A stretch of DNA of 62,401 nucleotides. It comes from Candidatus Kuenenia stuttgartensis. GTDB lineage: Bacteria; Planctomycetota; Planctomycetia; Pirellulales; UBA1268. Below are positions 17,024 through 26,824 of the stretch, piece after piece (position 1 is the first letter of the stretch; each line of letters begins with the position of its first letter). The stretch is from contig CAMDDJ010000016.1 in assembly GCA_945891385.1 (NCBI GenBank), positions 1 through 62,401 on the forward strand, in the 5' to 3' direction. The notes beneath the pieces are model-generated. The model made no database searches, was not told the origin of the DNA, and was given only the letters and a program-made list of their open reading frames with translations. Position numbers and translations under genes: made by a program.

Positions 17024-18571
17024 ATGCCACCTGCCGCAGCGACCTGCGTGCTCGCGCTCGATCAGGGCACCACCTCGAGCAGGGCGATTCTGTTCGATGC
17101 GGCAGGCCTGCCCGTCGGGGTCGCCCAGCAGGAGTTTCCCCAGCACGCACGCCAGGTGACCGGCCCAGACGGCGAGGATCTCGGGATCGTCGAACACGAC
17201 CCGGAGGACATCTGGCGGACGCAGTTGGAATGTGCGCGGAACGTGCTCGCTTCGACCGGCACGGCGCCAGAGGCGGTCGCAGCCATCGGGATCGCCAACC
17301 AGCGCGAAACCACGATCCTCTGGGACAAGGCCACCGGCCAGCCCGTCGCGCCGGCCGTCGTCTGGCAGAGCCGGGTTTCCACCCCGATTTGTCGCCGACT
17401 CGAGGCCGCCGGCATCGGCCCTGAGGTGAATCGCCGTACCGGCCTGGTGCTCGATCCCTACTTCTCCGCCACGAAGATCGTCCACCTGCTCGAGACGATC
17501 CCCGGGCTGCGCGGCCGCTGCGAGCGGGGCGAGGTCCTGTTCGGCACGGTCGACACGTTTCTCATGTGGCGACTGACCGGCGGGAGGGTCCATGCTACCG
17601 ACGTCACCAATGCCAGCCGCACGCTGCTGTTCGACATCCGCGACTTCGCCTGGAGCGACGAACTCTGCCGGATGTTCGGGGTGCCGATGGCGATCCTGCC
17701 CGAGGTGCGGACTTCGAGCGGTGACTTCGGCACTGCGCATGCCGACCTGCTCGGCGCCGCGATTCCAATCACCGGCTGTGCAGGCGACCAGGAGGCGGCC
17801 GCCTTCGGCCAAGGCGTGGAGGCGCCGGGCGACGCCAAAACGACCTACGGCACCGGAGCCTTTCTCGTCTTTGCCACCGGCGACAAGGTCGTTTCAAGCA
17901 CCAGCGGCCTCCTGGCTACGCCCGTCTGCAGCGTGGCCCCAGCCGGCCACCCCGCCCCCAAGCGATATTGCCTCGAAGGATCGGTGTTCGTCGCCGGGGC
18001 GCTCGTAGGCTGGCTGCGGGACGGGCTCGGCCTGATCGAGAACGCGTCCGACATCGAGTCACTCGCCCGGAGCGTCGAATCCAGTGGCGGGGTGACGATC
18101 GTGCCCGCGCTGACTGGGCTCGGCACGCCGCACTGGGATCCGTCGGCCCGCGGCCTCGTCATCGGCCTCTCCCGAGCCACGCAGCGGGCGCATCTGGCCC
18201 GCGCAGCGCTCGAGGCCATCGCGCTTTCCGTGGCCGACGTCGTGAGTTGCATGCAGGCCGACGCCGGGTTGCCGCTGCGCCGGCTGCGGGTCGACGGCGG
18301 CGCGACCGGCAACGATCTGCTGATGCAGATTCAGGCCGACCTGCTCGGAATCCCGGTGGAGCGGCCGACCGTCCGCGAGACGACCGCGCTCGGCGCGGCG
18401 CTGTTGGCGGGGCTCGCGACCGGGTTCTACGCCGACACCGCCGCGGTAGACTCGGCGCGGCGTGTGGAACGCACCTTCGAACCCGGCCACGATCGCCAGG
18501 CCTGCGACCGGCTGGTCGCAAACTGGAAGGTGGCTGTCGAACGGTGCAAACATTGGGCCGTCGCCCGCTAG
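17024..18571 (+). CDS. glpK: Glycerol kinase
   Basis: 515 residues. ATG 17024 is chosen over an in-frame TTG at 17009 because GGGGG (17011-17015) then serves as a ribosome site 8 bases away. FGGY-kinase motifs are complete: ALDQGTTSSRAILFD near the start, IANQRETTILWD, VVWQSR, the glycerol-site DPYFSATKI, CAGDQEAAAFGQ, TYGTGAFLVF and VDGGATGNDLLMQIQADLL. The enzyme phosphorylates glycerol to sn-glycerol 3-phosphate with ATP in the cytosol, feeding lipid synthesis or glycolysis. No glpF or glpD neighbour is present. Length is normal for the family. Confidence 0.95.
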   Translation: MPPAAATCVLALDQGTTSSRAILFDAAGLPVGVAQQEFPQHARQVTGPDGEDLGIVEHDPEDIWRTQLECARNVLASTGTAPEAVAAIGIANQRETTILWDKATGQPVAPAVVWQSRVSTPICRRLEAAGIGPEVNRRTGLVLDPYFSATKIVHLLETIPGLRGRCERGEVLFGTVDTFLMWRLTGGRVHATDVTNASRTLLFDIRDFAWSDELCRMFGVPMAILPEVRTSSGDFGTAHADLLGAAIPITGCAGDQEAAAFGQGVEAPGDAKTTYGTGAFLVFATGDKVVSSTSGLLATPVCSVAPAGHPAPKRYCLEGSVFVAGALVGWLRDGLGLIENASDIESLARSVESSGGVTIVPALTGLGTPHWDPSARGLVIGLSRATQRAHLARAALEAIALSVADVVSCMQADAGLPLRRLRVDGGATGNDLLMQIQADLLGIPVERPTVRETTALGAALLAGLATGFYADTAAVDSARRVERTFEPGHDRQACDRLVANWKVAVERCKHWAVAR

Positions 18572-18620
18572 GCCCGCGGCCCCGACGAAGATCGAAATGG
18601 GATTCGCCCGAGGAGATTCC

Positions 18621-20885
18621 GTGCTGCGATTTCTGGTCGTGGTGTCAGCAGGCATCGTCGCAGTATCGAGCCTGCCTGCAGCCGACCGGGCCGGAGACGC
18701 TCTTGAGGCTCCGGTGCAGGCGTCGTGGGTGCGGCTGCCCCTGCGGGATTGGGCCGACCGCGTCACGGCCCTCGCCGGCCGGCCGGTCATCATCGATCGC
18801 CGCCTCGATCCAAACCAGCTCGTGACCTTCACGGCACGGGGTGAGTCGGTCCGCGACCTGCTCGACCGGGTAGCCGCCTCTGCGGGGGCAAGCGTCGAGG
18901 AACTCGTCGCCACGATTCGGATCGTGCCCACGGCTGCTTCCGGACTGGCTTCCAAGGGCGACCGCGACTCCCGAGCCCTTCTCGCGCGGATGCCGGCCCG
19001 GGCACGAGCCGTGCTCGGTGAACGCCAGCCCTGGCAGTGGCCTTCCGGGGCTCGGCCACGCGGCCTTGTGGCCGATGCGGCGCACGAAGCCGGCGTGGTG
19101 ATCGAAGGGCTCGACCAGATCCCCCACGATCACTTCCCGGCCCTGAGCCTGCCACCGCTCTCGCTGGCAGAGCGGCTCGATCTGGTGCTCGCCCACTTCG
19201 ACCGGCGTGTGGAATGGACGGCTGCCGCAGGCGGCCTGATTGGTCGCGTCATTCCGCTTGATCAGGGCCGGGCTCTCCGCAACGGCGGCGAAGCGCCGGC
19301 CGAGTCTGACCGGGCATTGGTGCCGGGCCGCCGGCCACCGGCCGCCCGAGCGAAACGACCGGCGCCGCCCGGCCGAGCGGTGTACTCACTCAGGCTTGAA
19401 GCGCCACTCGACCAAGCCCTCACCGCCATCGCCGATCGACTCGGGCTCACCCCCGTGATCGACACAGACTCGCTCGCGGCCCGTGGCATCGCTGTCGGTG
19501 AGATCGTGAGGGCCAGCGTTGCAGACGCGTCGCGGGCCGAACTGCTCGACGCCGTGCTTCAACCATTGGGTCTCGAGTGGGAGATCGAAGATGGCCACCT
19601 CGGGGTGTTCGCACCGCCCGTTGTGACGGCGGCCGACATCGCCGCCACCGTCGCCTCGCGTCAGAGCCTGCCATCCGTGCACGGCGAACGGGCCGCAGTG
19701 GAGACCGCGTTGGCCGCCGCCGAGGTGCCACCGGCAAGGGTAGTCGAGTTGTTCGCCGCCGCCGACCGCGCCGTCCTGCCCGGGATGGTGCCGAGCCTCG
19801 ATGGCTTTCTCTTCTTCACCCGCGACCCGGCCTGGCGGCCCTTTCGGCAGCAATTCGCAGAGTTCCTGGAGCTTCCGCAGGTGACCGCGGTCACGCCTGA
19901 TCTCGTCCCGCCGCTGGCGGGCTATGCAGGCGTGGTCACGTTTCCGGCGATCGAGACGCTCACGGCCGAGTCTGCCGCGGCGCTCGCCGGCTTCGGCGCC
20001 GACGACTGGGCGGCCGCGGTCGAGTTTCCCGGCGTGACCAGCCTCGGGCCCGAAGCGGCGGCGGCGATCGCCCGCTGCCCTGCGCTGCTGGTCTTTCCGA
20101 GCCTGGACCGGCTCACGGCGGAGTCAGCCAGGCGACTCGCCGCGCACGAGGGGATCGGCATCGTGCTCGGGGGACTCGCCACCCTGCCGGAAGACGTAGC
20201 CGCCGCGCTCGCGGAAAACCGTTCCCTGCAAGGGCTGCTCCTGCCTGATCTCACCCGGCTCGAATCCGCGCCGCTCGCCCGGCGTCTGGCCCGGCAGGAT
20301 CACGCGTTCCTGCCAGGGGTTACAACGCTCAGCCCCGAGATAGCCGAGGCCCTGCGGGGGAGCGACGGCGGAGAACTGGCCCTGCCCGCGCTCGAACAAC
20401 TCCCACCTGATGTCGCCCGACACGTGGTGGGCGGTGGCTATTTCTGGCTCGTGCTGGGGTGTGCCCCGACCCTCTCGGTTGAGGCGGCCGCCATCCTGGC
20501 CAAACATCCCGGCCAGCTGACCTTGAACGGGGAGGCGGCGCCGCCGCCCGCGGCGGTCGCCGCTCTCGCGCCGCACACCGGCACGCTCAGGCTGCCGCAT
20601 GTCGCCAGCCTCTCGGCGGAACTCGCAGCAGCCCTCGGTCGCCACGCCGGCCCGCTCGTGCTCGACGGCATGACCCACCTCGACGAGCCCGCCGCCCCAA
20701 CCGTCGCCCGATCCTTGGCAGCCGCGCCGGGCATTCTGGCGCTTCCGAGGCTTCGCCGCGTCTCGGCAGCCGCACTCGAAACGCTGCTGACGAAGCCAGA
20801 CGTCCAACTCCCGCCCGTCGACACGCTCGAAGTCATCGGCCCCGGCGGCGGTCATCACGATGACGTGATCGCCCCGCGCCGATGA
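18621..20885 (+). CDS. Exported protein with STN-like domains and leucine-rich-type repeats
   Basis: 754 residues. GTG 18621 is preferred to ATG 18597 because AGGAG (18611-18615) lies 5 bases before it and the signal peptide then starts at once (LRFLVVVSAGIVAVSSLPAA). Residues ~25-95 and ~254-330 look like secretin/TonB short N-terminal (STN-like) modules: LRDWADRVTALAGRPVIID, and LDQALTAIADRLGLTPVIDTD. From ~420 to ~740 a ~24-residue repeat recurs with a core like LTAESAAALAG, LGPEAAAAIARCPALLVF, LSPEIAEALRG and LSAELAAALGRHAGPLVLDG. These are leucine-rich-type repeats seen in planctomycete proteins. No secretin pore domain follows, so it is not a secretin; binding function is likely. Confidence 0.75.
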   Translation: MLRFLVVVSAGIVAVSSLPAADRAGDALEAPVQASWVRLPLRDWADRVTALAGRPVIIDRRLDPNQLVTFTARGESVRDLLDRVAASAGASVEELVATIRIVPTAASGLASKGDRDSRALLARMPARARAVLGERQPWQWPSGARPRGLVADAAHEAGVVIEGLDQIPHDHFPALSLPPLSLAERLDLVLAHFDRRVEWTAAAGGLIGRVIPLDQGRALRNGGEAPAESDRALVPGRRPPAARAKRPAPPGRAVYSLRLEAPLDQALTAIADRLGLTPVIDTDSLAARGIAVGEIVRASVADASRAELLDAVLQPLGLEWEIEDGHLGVFAPPVVTAADIAATVASRQSLPSVHGERAAVETALAAAEVPPARVVELFAAADRAVLPGMVPSLDGFLFFTRDPAWRPFRQQFAEFLELPQVTAVTPDLVPPLAGYAGVVTFPAIETLTAESAAALAGFGADDWAAAVEFPGVTSLGPEAAAAIARCPALLVFPSLDRLTAESARRLAAHEGIGIVLGGLATLPEDVAAALAENRSLQGLLLPDLTRLESAPLARRLARQDHAFLPGVTTLSPEIAEALRGSDGGELALPALEQLPPDVARHVVGGGYFWLVLGCAPTLSVEAAAILAKHPGQLTLNGEAAPPPAAVAALAPHTGTLRLPHVASLSAELAAALGRHAGPLVLDGMTHLDEPAAPTVARSLAAAPGILALPRLRRVSAAALETLLTKPDVQLPPVDTLEVIGPGGGHHDDVIAPRR

Positions 20886-20906
20886 TTCACCGATCGTGGA
20901 GCTCGC

Positions 20907-21929
20907 TCAGCGGCCGATGCGGCTGCGGACTGCCTGGAGGTTGCGGCGGGAGGGCTCGTGCTTCGGATCGACCTTCAATGCCTCCTCATAGGACTGGGCG
21001 GAGTCACCAAACTTCCCCTGCCGAGCCAAGGCCACGCCGCGGTTGAACCAGGCCCGCACGTCCTCGGGATCGTGCCGAATAGCCTGATCGAAGTCGAACT
21101 CCGCCTTCCCTGGCTGATCGGCCACGAGGTAGGCAAGGCCCCGGTTGAGATAGGCAAGCATGAAGGTCCGGTCTCGGCGGATCGCCGAGGCGTAGGCATT
21201 GATCGCTTCGAGCGGGCGATCGAGTTCCATCAGGGTCAGGCCCCGCCAGAGTTCCGGCCTGGGATCGTCGTAGGCGATACCGGCGGCCTCTTCAAAGTCT
21301 TCCATCGCGATGCCGTGGAGTCCGAGATGAAACCAGGCGATCCCGCGGCGGAGATACATCTCCGGATCCTGCGGATCGAGACTGATGCCCTTTGAGAGCG
21401 CGTCGATGGAGCCCTCGAAGTCGCCGAGCCGTCGTGAGACCACGCCCAGAGCCAGGTACGAGATCGGTAGGCGGGGATCCTGCTTGATGGCTTCCAGGAG
21501 TTTCGCCTTCGCGCCGGCGAGGTCGCCAGCCCTATCGAGCTTCTCGGCCTCGGCCAGCGTCGCTTCGGCGGGCGAAGACTGCCAGCCGCCACCGGCCCCG
21601 AAATCCGTGGCCGAGGGGCGAGCCGTTCCGGCCGGCCGTTGGGCCGGGGCGCCCGGCATCGTGGCGTCGGGAAACGGCACGGGCAGCTGTGGCGCGGGCC
21701 GCGCCGGCGGCGCAGTGGGCGGCACCATCGGCTGGGCGGGCCGGGCCGGCGCCGACTGACCGTCGCTTCGCCCGAAGGGATTGAGCTCGTCTGCGAAGGG
21801 ATCGTCTTCGGGAACACCGGCTCGCTGGGGGTCACCCGGCTGGGCATGAACGGCGGCGATCGGAGCCACGACGGTCGCGGTGATCGGGGCGGAAATGCTC
21901 AGGGCGAGCAGGGAGATCCGGCGAAGCAC
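20907..21929 (-). CDS. Exported tetratricopeptide-repeat protein
   Basis: 340 residues with a signal peptide (ATVVAPIAAVHAQ, cleavage near residue 30), a Pro/Ala-rich linker to ~115, and then about six TPR units to the C-terminus: AEKLDRAGDLAGAKAKLLEA, YLALGVVSRRLGDFEGSIDA, YLRRGIAWFHLGLHGIAMED, AYLNRGLAYLVADQPGKAEF, and AWFNRGVALARQGKFGDSAQ. TPRs mediate protein-protein contacts; partners are unknown. It is last in a leftward series (membrane protein, MfnB, PHA-system protein), with a 206-bp gap before it, and converges with the STN/repeat gene (21 bp). Confidence 0.88.
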   Translation of the reverse strand: MLRRISLLALSISAPITATVVAPIAAVHAQPGDPQRAGVPEDDPFADELNPFGRSDGQSAPARPAQPMVPPTAPPARPAPQLPVPFPDATMPGAPAQRPAGTARPSATDFGAGGGWQSSPAEATLAEAEKLDRAGDLAGAKAKLLEAIKQDPRLPISYLALGVVSRRLGDFEGSIDALSKGISLDPQDPEMYLRRGIAWFHLGLHGIAMEDFEEAAGIAYDDPRPELWRGLTLMELDRPLEAINAYASAIRRDRTFMLAYLNRGLAYLVADQPGKAEFDFDQAIRHDPEDVRAWFNRGVALARQGKFGDSAQSYEEALKVDPKHEPSRRNLQAVRSRIGR

Positions 21930-22135
21930 GGTGGTAGCGCTCGGGGTGTGACGGGTCAGAGCCTCGCGGCCGACGATAATCCAAATTCCCTATCGGGCAA
22001 ATTCGCCGCGAGTCCGAGTTGCACCGCCCGCGTCCGCCTTGCCACCACAACCGGTGTAACCGGGGCTTTCCCGGTGAAAAACCCTGCTGCCTGGAGCGGT
22101 CGTGCCGCTGCGTCGCCGGGCAGACCGCCATCCGG

Positions 22136-22450
22136 TCAGGTCGTTGCGGTCAGGAGGCCGCCGAGCCGCTCCTCGATGCCGGAGCGGATCTTGCCGGCAA
22201 ACAGCCCTGCCATGCCCGGCACCTGGAGTCTGACCACGAGTTCCTCAGCGAGCACGTCGACCTCGCCATCGAACTTCATCCCCATCACGACGACGAAGAT
22301 CTCCAGCTGATCCTCGCCCTTCCAGGCAGCCTCGAACTCGCTGATCTTGTCCCCGAAATCGGTCTGGGCCCGCTGCACCGCGCGATCAAGCCGGCTGCGA
22401 GCCTCGGCCTGCCCGAGGCTGTGCGGCACTTTCACTTCCAACGACTTCAT
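22136..22450 (-). CDS. Polyhydroxyalkanoic-acid-system family protein
   Basis: 104 residues. It opens KVPHSLGQAEARSRLDRAV and continues with a strand pair LEIFVVVMGMKFDGEVDV, then VVRLQVPGMAGLFAGKIRSGIEERLGGLL. This is the small beta-alpha fold of the PHA granule-region family (PF09650-like): PHSL near the start, a hydrophobic GLFAG...I...I amphipathic end. In other bacteria such genes lie near PHA synthesis genes, but none is present here, so the link to PHA is only by family. A minus-strand TAGAAT -10-like box is at about 22508. Confidence 0.7.
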   Translation of the reverse strand: MKSLEVKVPHSLGQAEARSRLDRAVQRAQTDFGDKISEFEAAWKGEDQLEIFVVVMGMKFDGEVDVLAEELVVRLQVPGMAGLFAGKIRSGIEERLGGLLTATT

Positions 22451-22528
22451 CGCGTCAGGGCTCCTGGGCGTGGTGCGACCGGGCGGGAGAGATGGCCGCC
22501 GATCCGCATATTCTACTCTGGATGCCTG

Positions 22529-23278
22529 TCAGGGGGCGAAAACCCGCCGCCTGCGGGTTGCTGCGACCAGCCGGGCGACCAAATCGGCGTCGATTCGGCC
22601 GGCGCGTCCGCCGACGCAGGCCGCCGACCGCACACCCACCACATCGCACCCGAGCCGCACCGCCCGCTCCAGATCGCCCGCCGTGAGCCGGCCAGCCAGG
22701 GCGAGCCACAGGCCGTCACGCCGGGCATCGGCCGCCCAGCGGCCTACCGCGTCGGCCGAAACCAGTTCGAAGAGGCCCGGGCCAGCCTTGTCGCAGGTGT
22801 CGATCAGCACGGTTGCGGCGCCAGCTGCCTGAGCAGCAGCGAGAATCGCCCCCGGTGCTGGAGACAGGGCGTGCTCATGGTCGGCATAGGCCACTGCCAC
22901 CAGCTCGATGCCTTCCGGCAGCGCAGACGCGAGCCGCTCGAAAGCGTTCACCCAACACTCGGCCGCGAGGCCGGCTGGGCCGGCTTTCACGGCCACGGGT
23001 GCCGTCAGGGCTGGCGTCAGCAGGCGGCACACCTCGCGGAGATGGTCTGCGATCGGCTCGACGCCGTCGGCAAGTTCACCGCAGGCGAGCGTGACCGGGA
23101 TTCGTCCCGCGACCGCCGCAAGGATCTCCGCGGTGACCTGCGGGCTGGCCCGACCGAGTGGCCCGCTGCCCGGCTCCTTCACGTCGATGATCGTGGCACC
23201 GCCAACTACCGCCGCCCGCGCTTCGTCGGCCGTCCGGACGCTCACCAGCAGCCCCCGCTGCCACGGGCCGCCGATCAT
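22529..23278 (-). CDS. mfnB: (5-formylfuran-3-yl)methyl phosphate synthase (MfnB)
   Basis: 249 residues. ATG 23278 overlaps the upstream gene's TGA as ATGA, which fixes the start; a longer in-frame version from 23287 is less likely. MfnB condenses two glyceraldehyde-3-phosphates to the furan precursor of methanofuran. The aldolase-type TIM-barrel signature is present: VVGGATIIDVKEPGSGPLG with the Schiff-base lysine at Lys34, a second conserved lysine in LIDTCDKAG (~Lys166), and GCDVVGVRSAAC near the end. In Planctomycetes, relatives serve the H4MPT/methanofuran-type one-carbon pathway; no other pathway gene is in the window. Confidence 0.88.
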   Translation of the reverse strand: MIGGPWQRGLLVSVRTADEARAAVVGGATIIDVKEPGSGPLGRASPQVTAEILAAVAGRIPVTLACGELADGVEPIADHLREVCRLLTPALTAPVAVKAGPAGLAAECWVNAFERLASALPEGIELVAVAYADHEHALSPAPGAILAAAQAAGAATVLIDTCDKAGPGLFELVSADAVGRWAADARRDGLWLALAGRLTAGDLERAVRLGCDVVGVRSAACVGGRAGRIDADLVARLVAATRRRRVFAP

Positions 23279-23829
23279 GACGGGCATCCCGGAACCGTCA
23301 TCCGCTTCGCGTCGGCGAGTCGGGCGGCGATCTGCCGGGCCGACTCGGGTGACAAGGGCTCGCACCACCGCCCGTCGATCGTCACATGACCGTCTTCCCA
23401 TGTGCCCCACGGCCGAAAGCTCGGCCGCTGTCGCCACTCCGTGGCCCGTTCAGCCAACCGCAGCACGAGCGTGCCTACCCGGAATCGCGGCGGACCGTCC
23501 TCTGCGGCGATCGGTTCGCTCCCGCGAAAGACGCACTCGATGACCTCGAGCGGTACCCGCTGGACTGTCAGCGGCGCGAGCCGCACGGCGACCGTATCGC
23601 CGTCGAGCGCGAGCCGAGGCTGGGCGGCCCCCCAGGCCAAGACCGCGGCGGCCAGCACGTCGCTCCCGGCGAGCATGGTCATGACGACCTTCGCCCAGAC
23701 CGGGAGGTGCATCGTCAGCACGACGACGACCGCCAGGATGGCGACGCTCGCCGCGACCGCCACCGCGACCGCCACGGGACGAAGGTTGCTTCGCAGCCAG
23801 ACTTCACGCCGCATGCCTGCCGCCGCCAT
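23275..23829 (-). CDS. Two-helix membrane protein of unknown function
   Basis: 184 residues from ATG 23829. Two transmembrane segments occupy about residues 16-40 ([20 protein letters not shown]) and 46-66. The rest is a cytosolic or paryphoplasmic beta-rich domain ([44 protein letters not shown]), which resembles small PH-like domains of bacterial membrane proteins; this is tentative. It is translationally coupled to mfnB by a 4-base overlap. The 5' end is divergent from the antiporter gene, with about 110 bp between them. Confidence 0.65.
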   Translation of the reverse strand: MAAAGMRREVWLRSNLRPVAVAVAVAASVAILAVVVVLTMHLPVWAKVVMTMLAGSDVLAAAVLAWGAAQPRLALDGDTVAVRLAPLTVQRVPLEVIECVFRGSEPIAAEDGPPRFRVGTLVLRLAERATEWRQRPSFRPWGTWEDGHVTIDGRWCEPLSPESARQIAARLADAKRMTVPGCPS

Positions 23830-23942
23830 CACTCGCCTTTCGCATTCATCTTTCGCTTCTCGGCCGACTGGCATACGATTCGGGACGCGACGAACGGCCC
23901 GACCGGCCCCTGCCCAGCCCTCCGACCCTGCAGGGTTTCCGA

Positions 23943-25586
23943 ATGCACGACCCTTCCGGACATCACGAACCAGCCAGCCGGACAGGCTCCGCCGCATCGA
24001 GCCTGACGCTTGCCGCCATCGGCCTCGTCGTAGTCGGCTATCTCGTGGCCCTCGTTGCAGGATGGCCCCAGTATGGTCGTGATTTGCTCGTCGCCGCACA
24101 AGCCTCCCACCACGCGTCGGCCGCTGGTGATGAGCATGCGGGAGGCGAGCAACACCCGGCAGACCTCGCGGCTACCTCCACCGGACACACTCCGGCGGGA
24201 CACGATCACCATGGGGCGGGCCCTGCTCCGCCGGTGTTTACCGTGCTTCCGTTCGTCGTGCTGCTCGCTTTGGTCGCCATCCTGCCCCTCATCCCGGCAC
24301 TGGCCCACTGGTGGGAGCACAATTCCAGCAAGTTTCTCGTGGCGGTGATCCTCGCAGGGGTGACCCTCACCTACTACCTGGCCTTCCACGAGCATGCCGT
24401 CGAGCGGCATTTCCCCGCACACGGGATCGTCGCACCCTCAGCAGGCGGGCTCTCATGGGGCCTGGCGGCGACGGTCCTCCTCAACGCCCTCTGCTCGGAA
24501 TACATCCCCTTCATCCTGCTGTTGTTCGCGCTCTACACCATCACAGGCGGTGTGCGGATCGAGGGGGATCTCGAGGCCACACCCACCGTCAACGCCGCCT
24601 TCATCGGCCTTGGCGCCCTGATCGCGAGCTTCATCGGCACGACCGGCGCCGCCATGCTCCTGATTCGGCCGCTGCTCGAGACCAACCGGCAGCGGCGGCA
24701 GGTGGTCCATACGGTCGTCTTCTTCATCTTCCTGGTCTGCAACTGCGGCGGCTGCCTTCTGCCGATCGGCGATCCGCCGCTGTTCCTCGGCTACCTTCAA
24801 GGCGTGCCGTTCTTCTGGACGCTTTCTCTCTGGAAGGAATGGCTGTTCGTCAATGCCGTCGTGCTCGCGATCTACTGGGGCTGGGACACGCTTCTGGCCT
24901 ATCCGCGGGAGAGCCTCCGCGACCGCTCCCACGACGTCCGCACGGCCCGCAGCCTGCGGATCAGCGGCCTTTGGCCCAACGGCCCGCTGGTGGCAGGCGT
25001 GATCGCCGCGGTCGCGCTGCTCGACCCGTCCAAGCCGCTGCCGGGCACCGACTGGCATCCCTGGATCTACCTCCGGGAAGTGACGCTGCTCGCGCTCGTG
25101 GGGCTGTCGCTCGTGCTCGGTTCGAGCGAGATCCGCCGCCGCAATGGATTCAGCTACTTCGCCATCCTCGAGGTCGCCGCGCTGTTCGTCGGCATTTTCA
25201 TCTGCATGCAGCCCGCCCTGGCCATTCTCAACGAGCGTGGTGCCGACCTCGGGATCAGCTCGCCGACGGGTTTCTTCTGGGTCACCGGCGGGCTCTCGAG
25301 CGTGCTCGACAATGCCCCCACCTACCTCGTCTTTTTCAAGACAGCCCAGGCGCTGCCGGCGGTGGGCCCGGCTGAGGCGGGCGTGGAGGTCGGGCGGCTG
25401 GCGGCCATCAGCCTGGGAGCCGTCTTCCTCGGGGCGATGACCTACATCGGCAACGGGCCCAACTTCATGGTCAAGGCGATCGCCGAGCAGTCCGGCGTGC
25501 GAATGCCGAGCTTTTTCGGCTACATCCTCTACAGTGTGGGGGTGCTGCTGCCCGTGTTCGCCCTGACCGCGGCGCTCTTCCTGTAA
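23943..25586 (+). CDS. Sodium:proton antiporter-type / CitMHS-like transporter
   Basis: 547 residues with about 13 hydrophobic helices. A hydrophilic, His-rich segment (~55-98: [23 protein letters not shown]) lies between helices 1 and 2 and could bind metal. Conserved-looking membrane motifs are [46 protein letters not shown] and [14 protein letters not shown], plus [12 protein letters not shown]. These paired re-entrant SS(x)DNxPT and GDPP motifs are typical of the ion-transporter superfamily that includes NhaD antiporters and citrate carriers. The substrate (Na+/H+ or organic anion) cannot be told apart. A TACGAT -10-like box is near 23873. Confidence 0.85.
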   Translation: MHDPSGHHEPASRTGSAASSLTLAAIGLVVVGYLVALVAGWPQYGRDLLVAAQASHHASAAGDEHAGGEQHPADLAATSTGHTPAGHDHHGAGPAPPVFTVLPFVVLLALVAILPLIPALAHWWEHNSSKFLVAVILAGVTLTYYLAFHEHAVERHFPAHGIVAPSAGGLSWGLAATVLLNALCSEYIPFILLLFALYTITGGVRIEGDLEATPTVNAAFIGLGALIASFIGTTGAAMLLIRPLLETNRQRRQVVHTVVFFIFLVCNCGGCLLPIGDPPLFLGYLQGVPFFWTLSLWKEWLFVNAVVLAIYWGWDTLLAYPRESLRDRSHDVRTARSLRISGLWPNGPLVAGVIAAVALLDPSKPLPGTDWHPWIYLREVTLLALVGLSLVLGSSEIRRRNGFSYFAILEVAALFVGIFICMQPALAILNERGADLGISSPTGFFWVTGGLSSVLDNAPTYLVFFKTAQALPAVGPAEAGVEVGRLAAISLGAVFLGAMTYIGNGPNFMVKAIAEQSGVRMPSFFGYILYSVGVLLPVFALTAALFL

Positions 25587-25600
25587 CCTGCCCCTTCCGC

Positions 25601-26812
25601 GTGACCCCGGTGCCGAAACCTTCCGCCGATTATCAGGTCGTCACCAGTGACGACCGGTTCCGTGAGCTCGTCGCTCGGCTCGCCGCGGAGCCCTTCCTGG
25701 CCTTCGACACCGAGTTCGTCTCGGAGCACACCTACCGCAGCCAGCTTTGCCTGTTGCAGGTGGCGGCGCCGGGCGTGTTGGCCGTCGTCGACACGCTCAC
25801 CGTGACCGAGATCGAGCCCTTCTGGCGGCTCCTGGCCGAGCCGGGGCGGACCACGATCGTGCATGCCGGCCGAGAGGAGATGGGTTTCATTCTCCATGGC
25901 ATCGGAGCCCGGCCGGCTGATCTGTTCGACGTCCAGGTGGCGGCCGGCCTCGTCGACCACGACTATCCCGCCGGCTACTCGTCGGTGGTGCGAAAGTTTC
26001 TCGGCGAACAGACGAGCAAGGCCGAGACCCGGACCGACTGGCGGAAGCGGCCGCTCTCCGACGCCCAACTGGCCTACGCCGTAGACGACGTGCGGCACCT
26101 GGAGCGGCTCTGGCGAACGCTCCAGCAGAAGCTCGAAGCAGCAGGCCGCACCGCCTGGATGACGGCCGAGATGGCTGCCTGGCAGGACGATGTAGAGGAG
26201 TCGTTCACCCGGAAGCGGTGGCGGCGGGTGGCGGGACTGAATGGGCTTTCCCGGCGGGAGCTGGCGATCGCCCGCGAGCTCTGGCACTGGCGGGACGCGG
26301 TGGCCGAGCAGCGGAACATGCCGCCGAAACGGGTGCTCCGCGATGACCTGCTCGTCGAGCTCTGTAAGCAGAAGAGCGCCGACGAGCGGAGGATCTCCGC
26401 GATTCGCGGCATGCAGCGGTCGGACCTGCGGCACATCATCAATGGGCTCGTGGTCGCGATCGAACGCGGCCTGGAATGCCCCGAGGAGGAACTGCCCGGC
26501 GGCGAACGGCATCGAGCTCCTCCTTCCCAGCTGGCGATGCTCGGGCAGTTTTTGGCCACCGCCGTGGCCGGTGTCTGCCGGCAGATGAATCTCGCGCCCG
26601 CCCTGGTCGGCACGGCGAGCGACATGCGGGATCTGCTGGCCTGGAAGCTCGGCTACGGCGATCTCGAGCGGACGCCCCTGCTGGCGGAGGGCTGGCGGGC
26701 CACGGTGGTAGGCGAGTTGGTCGACGACCTCCTGGCCGGTCGGGCCTCGCTGCGGATCGGCGATATCCGCTCACACGATCCGCTGATCGTCGAGCGTCAC
26801 GAACCCCGCTGA
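25601..26812 (+). CDS. rnd: Ribonuclease D
   Basis: 403 residues from GTG 25601, 14 bases after the transporter stop. It is a DEDDy 3'-5' exoribonuclease: FDTEFVSEHTY (D, E), IVHAGREEMGFI, LFDVQVAAGLVDHDY (D) and YAVDDVRHL (catalytic Tyr and Asp). A C-terminal HRDC-type helical region (~220-290: REL, ARELWHWRDAVAEQRNMPPKR) follows, as in RNase D that trims tRNA 3' ends. A further ~100 residues at the C-terminus belong to the same helical tail. It is followed by the glutamylcyclotransferase gene after 12 bases, so an operon is likely. Confidence 0.92.
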   Translation: MTPVPKPSADYQVVTSDDRFRELVARLAAEPFLAFDTEFVSEHTYRSQLCLLQVAAPGVLAVVDTLTVTEIEPFWRLLAEPGRTTIVHAGREEMGFILHGIGARPADLFDVQVAAGLVDHDYPAGYSSVVRKFLGEQTSKAETRTDWRKRPLSDAQLAYAVDDVRHLERLWRTLQQKLEAAGRTAWMTAEMAAWQDDVEESFTRKRWRRVAGLNGLSRRELAIARELWHWRDAVAEQRNMPPKRVLRDDLLVELCKQKSADERRISAIRGMQRSDLRHIINGLVVAIERGLECPEEELPGGERHRAPPSQLAMLGQFLATAVAGVCRQMNLAPALVGTASDMRDLLAWKLGYGDLERTPLLAEGWRATVVGELVDDLLAGRASLRIGDIRSHDPLIVERHEPR

Positions 26813-26824
26813 GCGGGTGCACAG

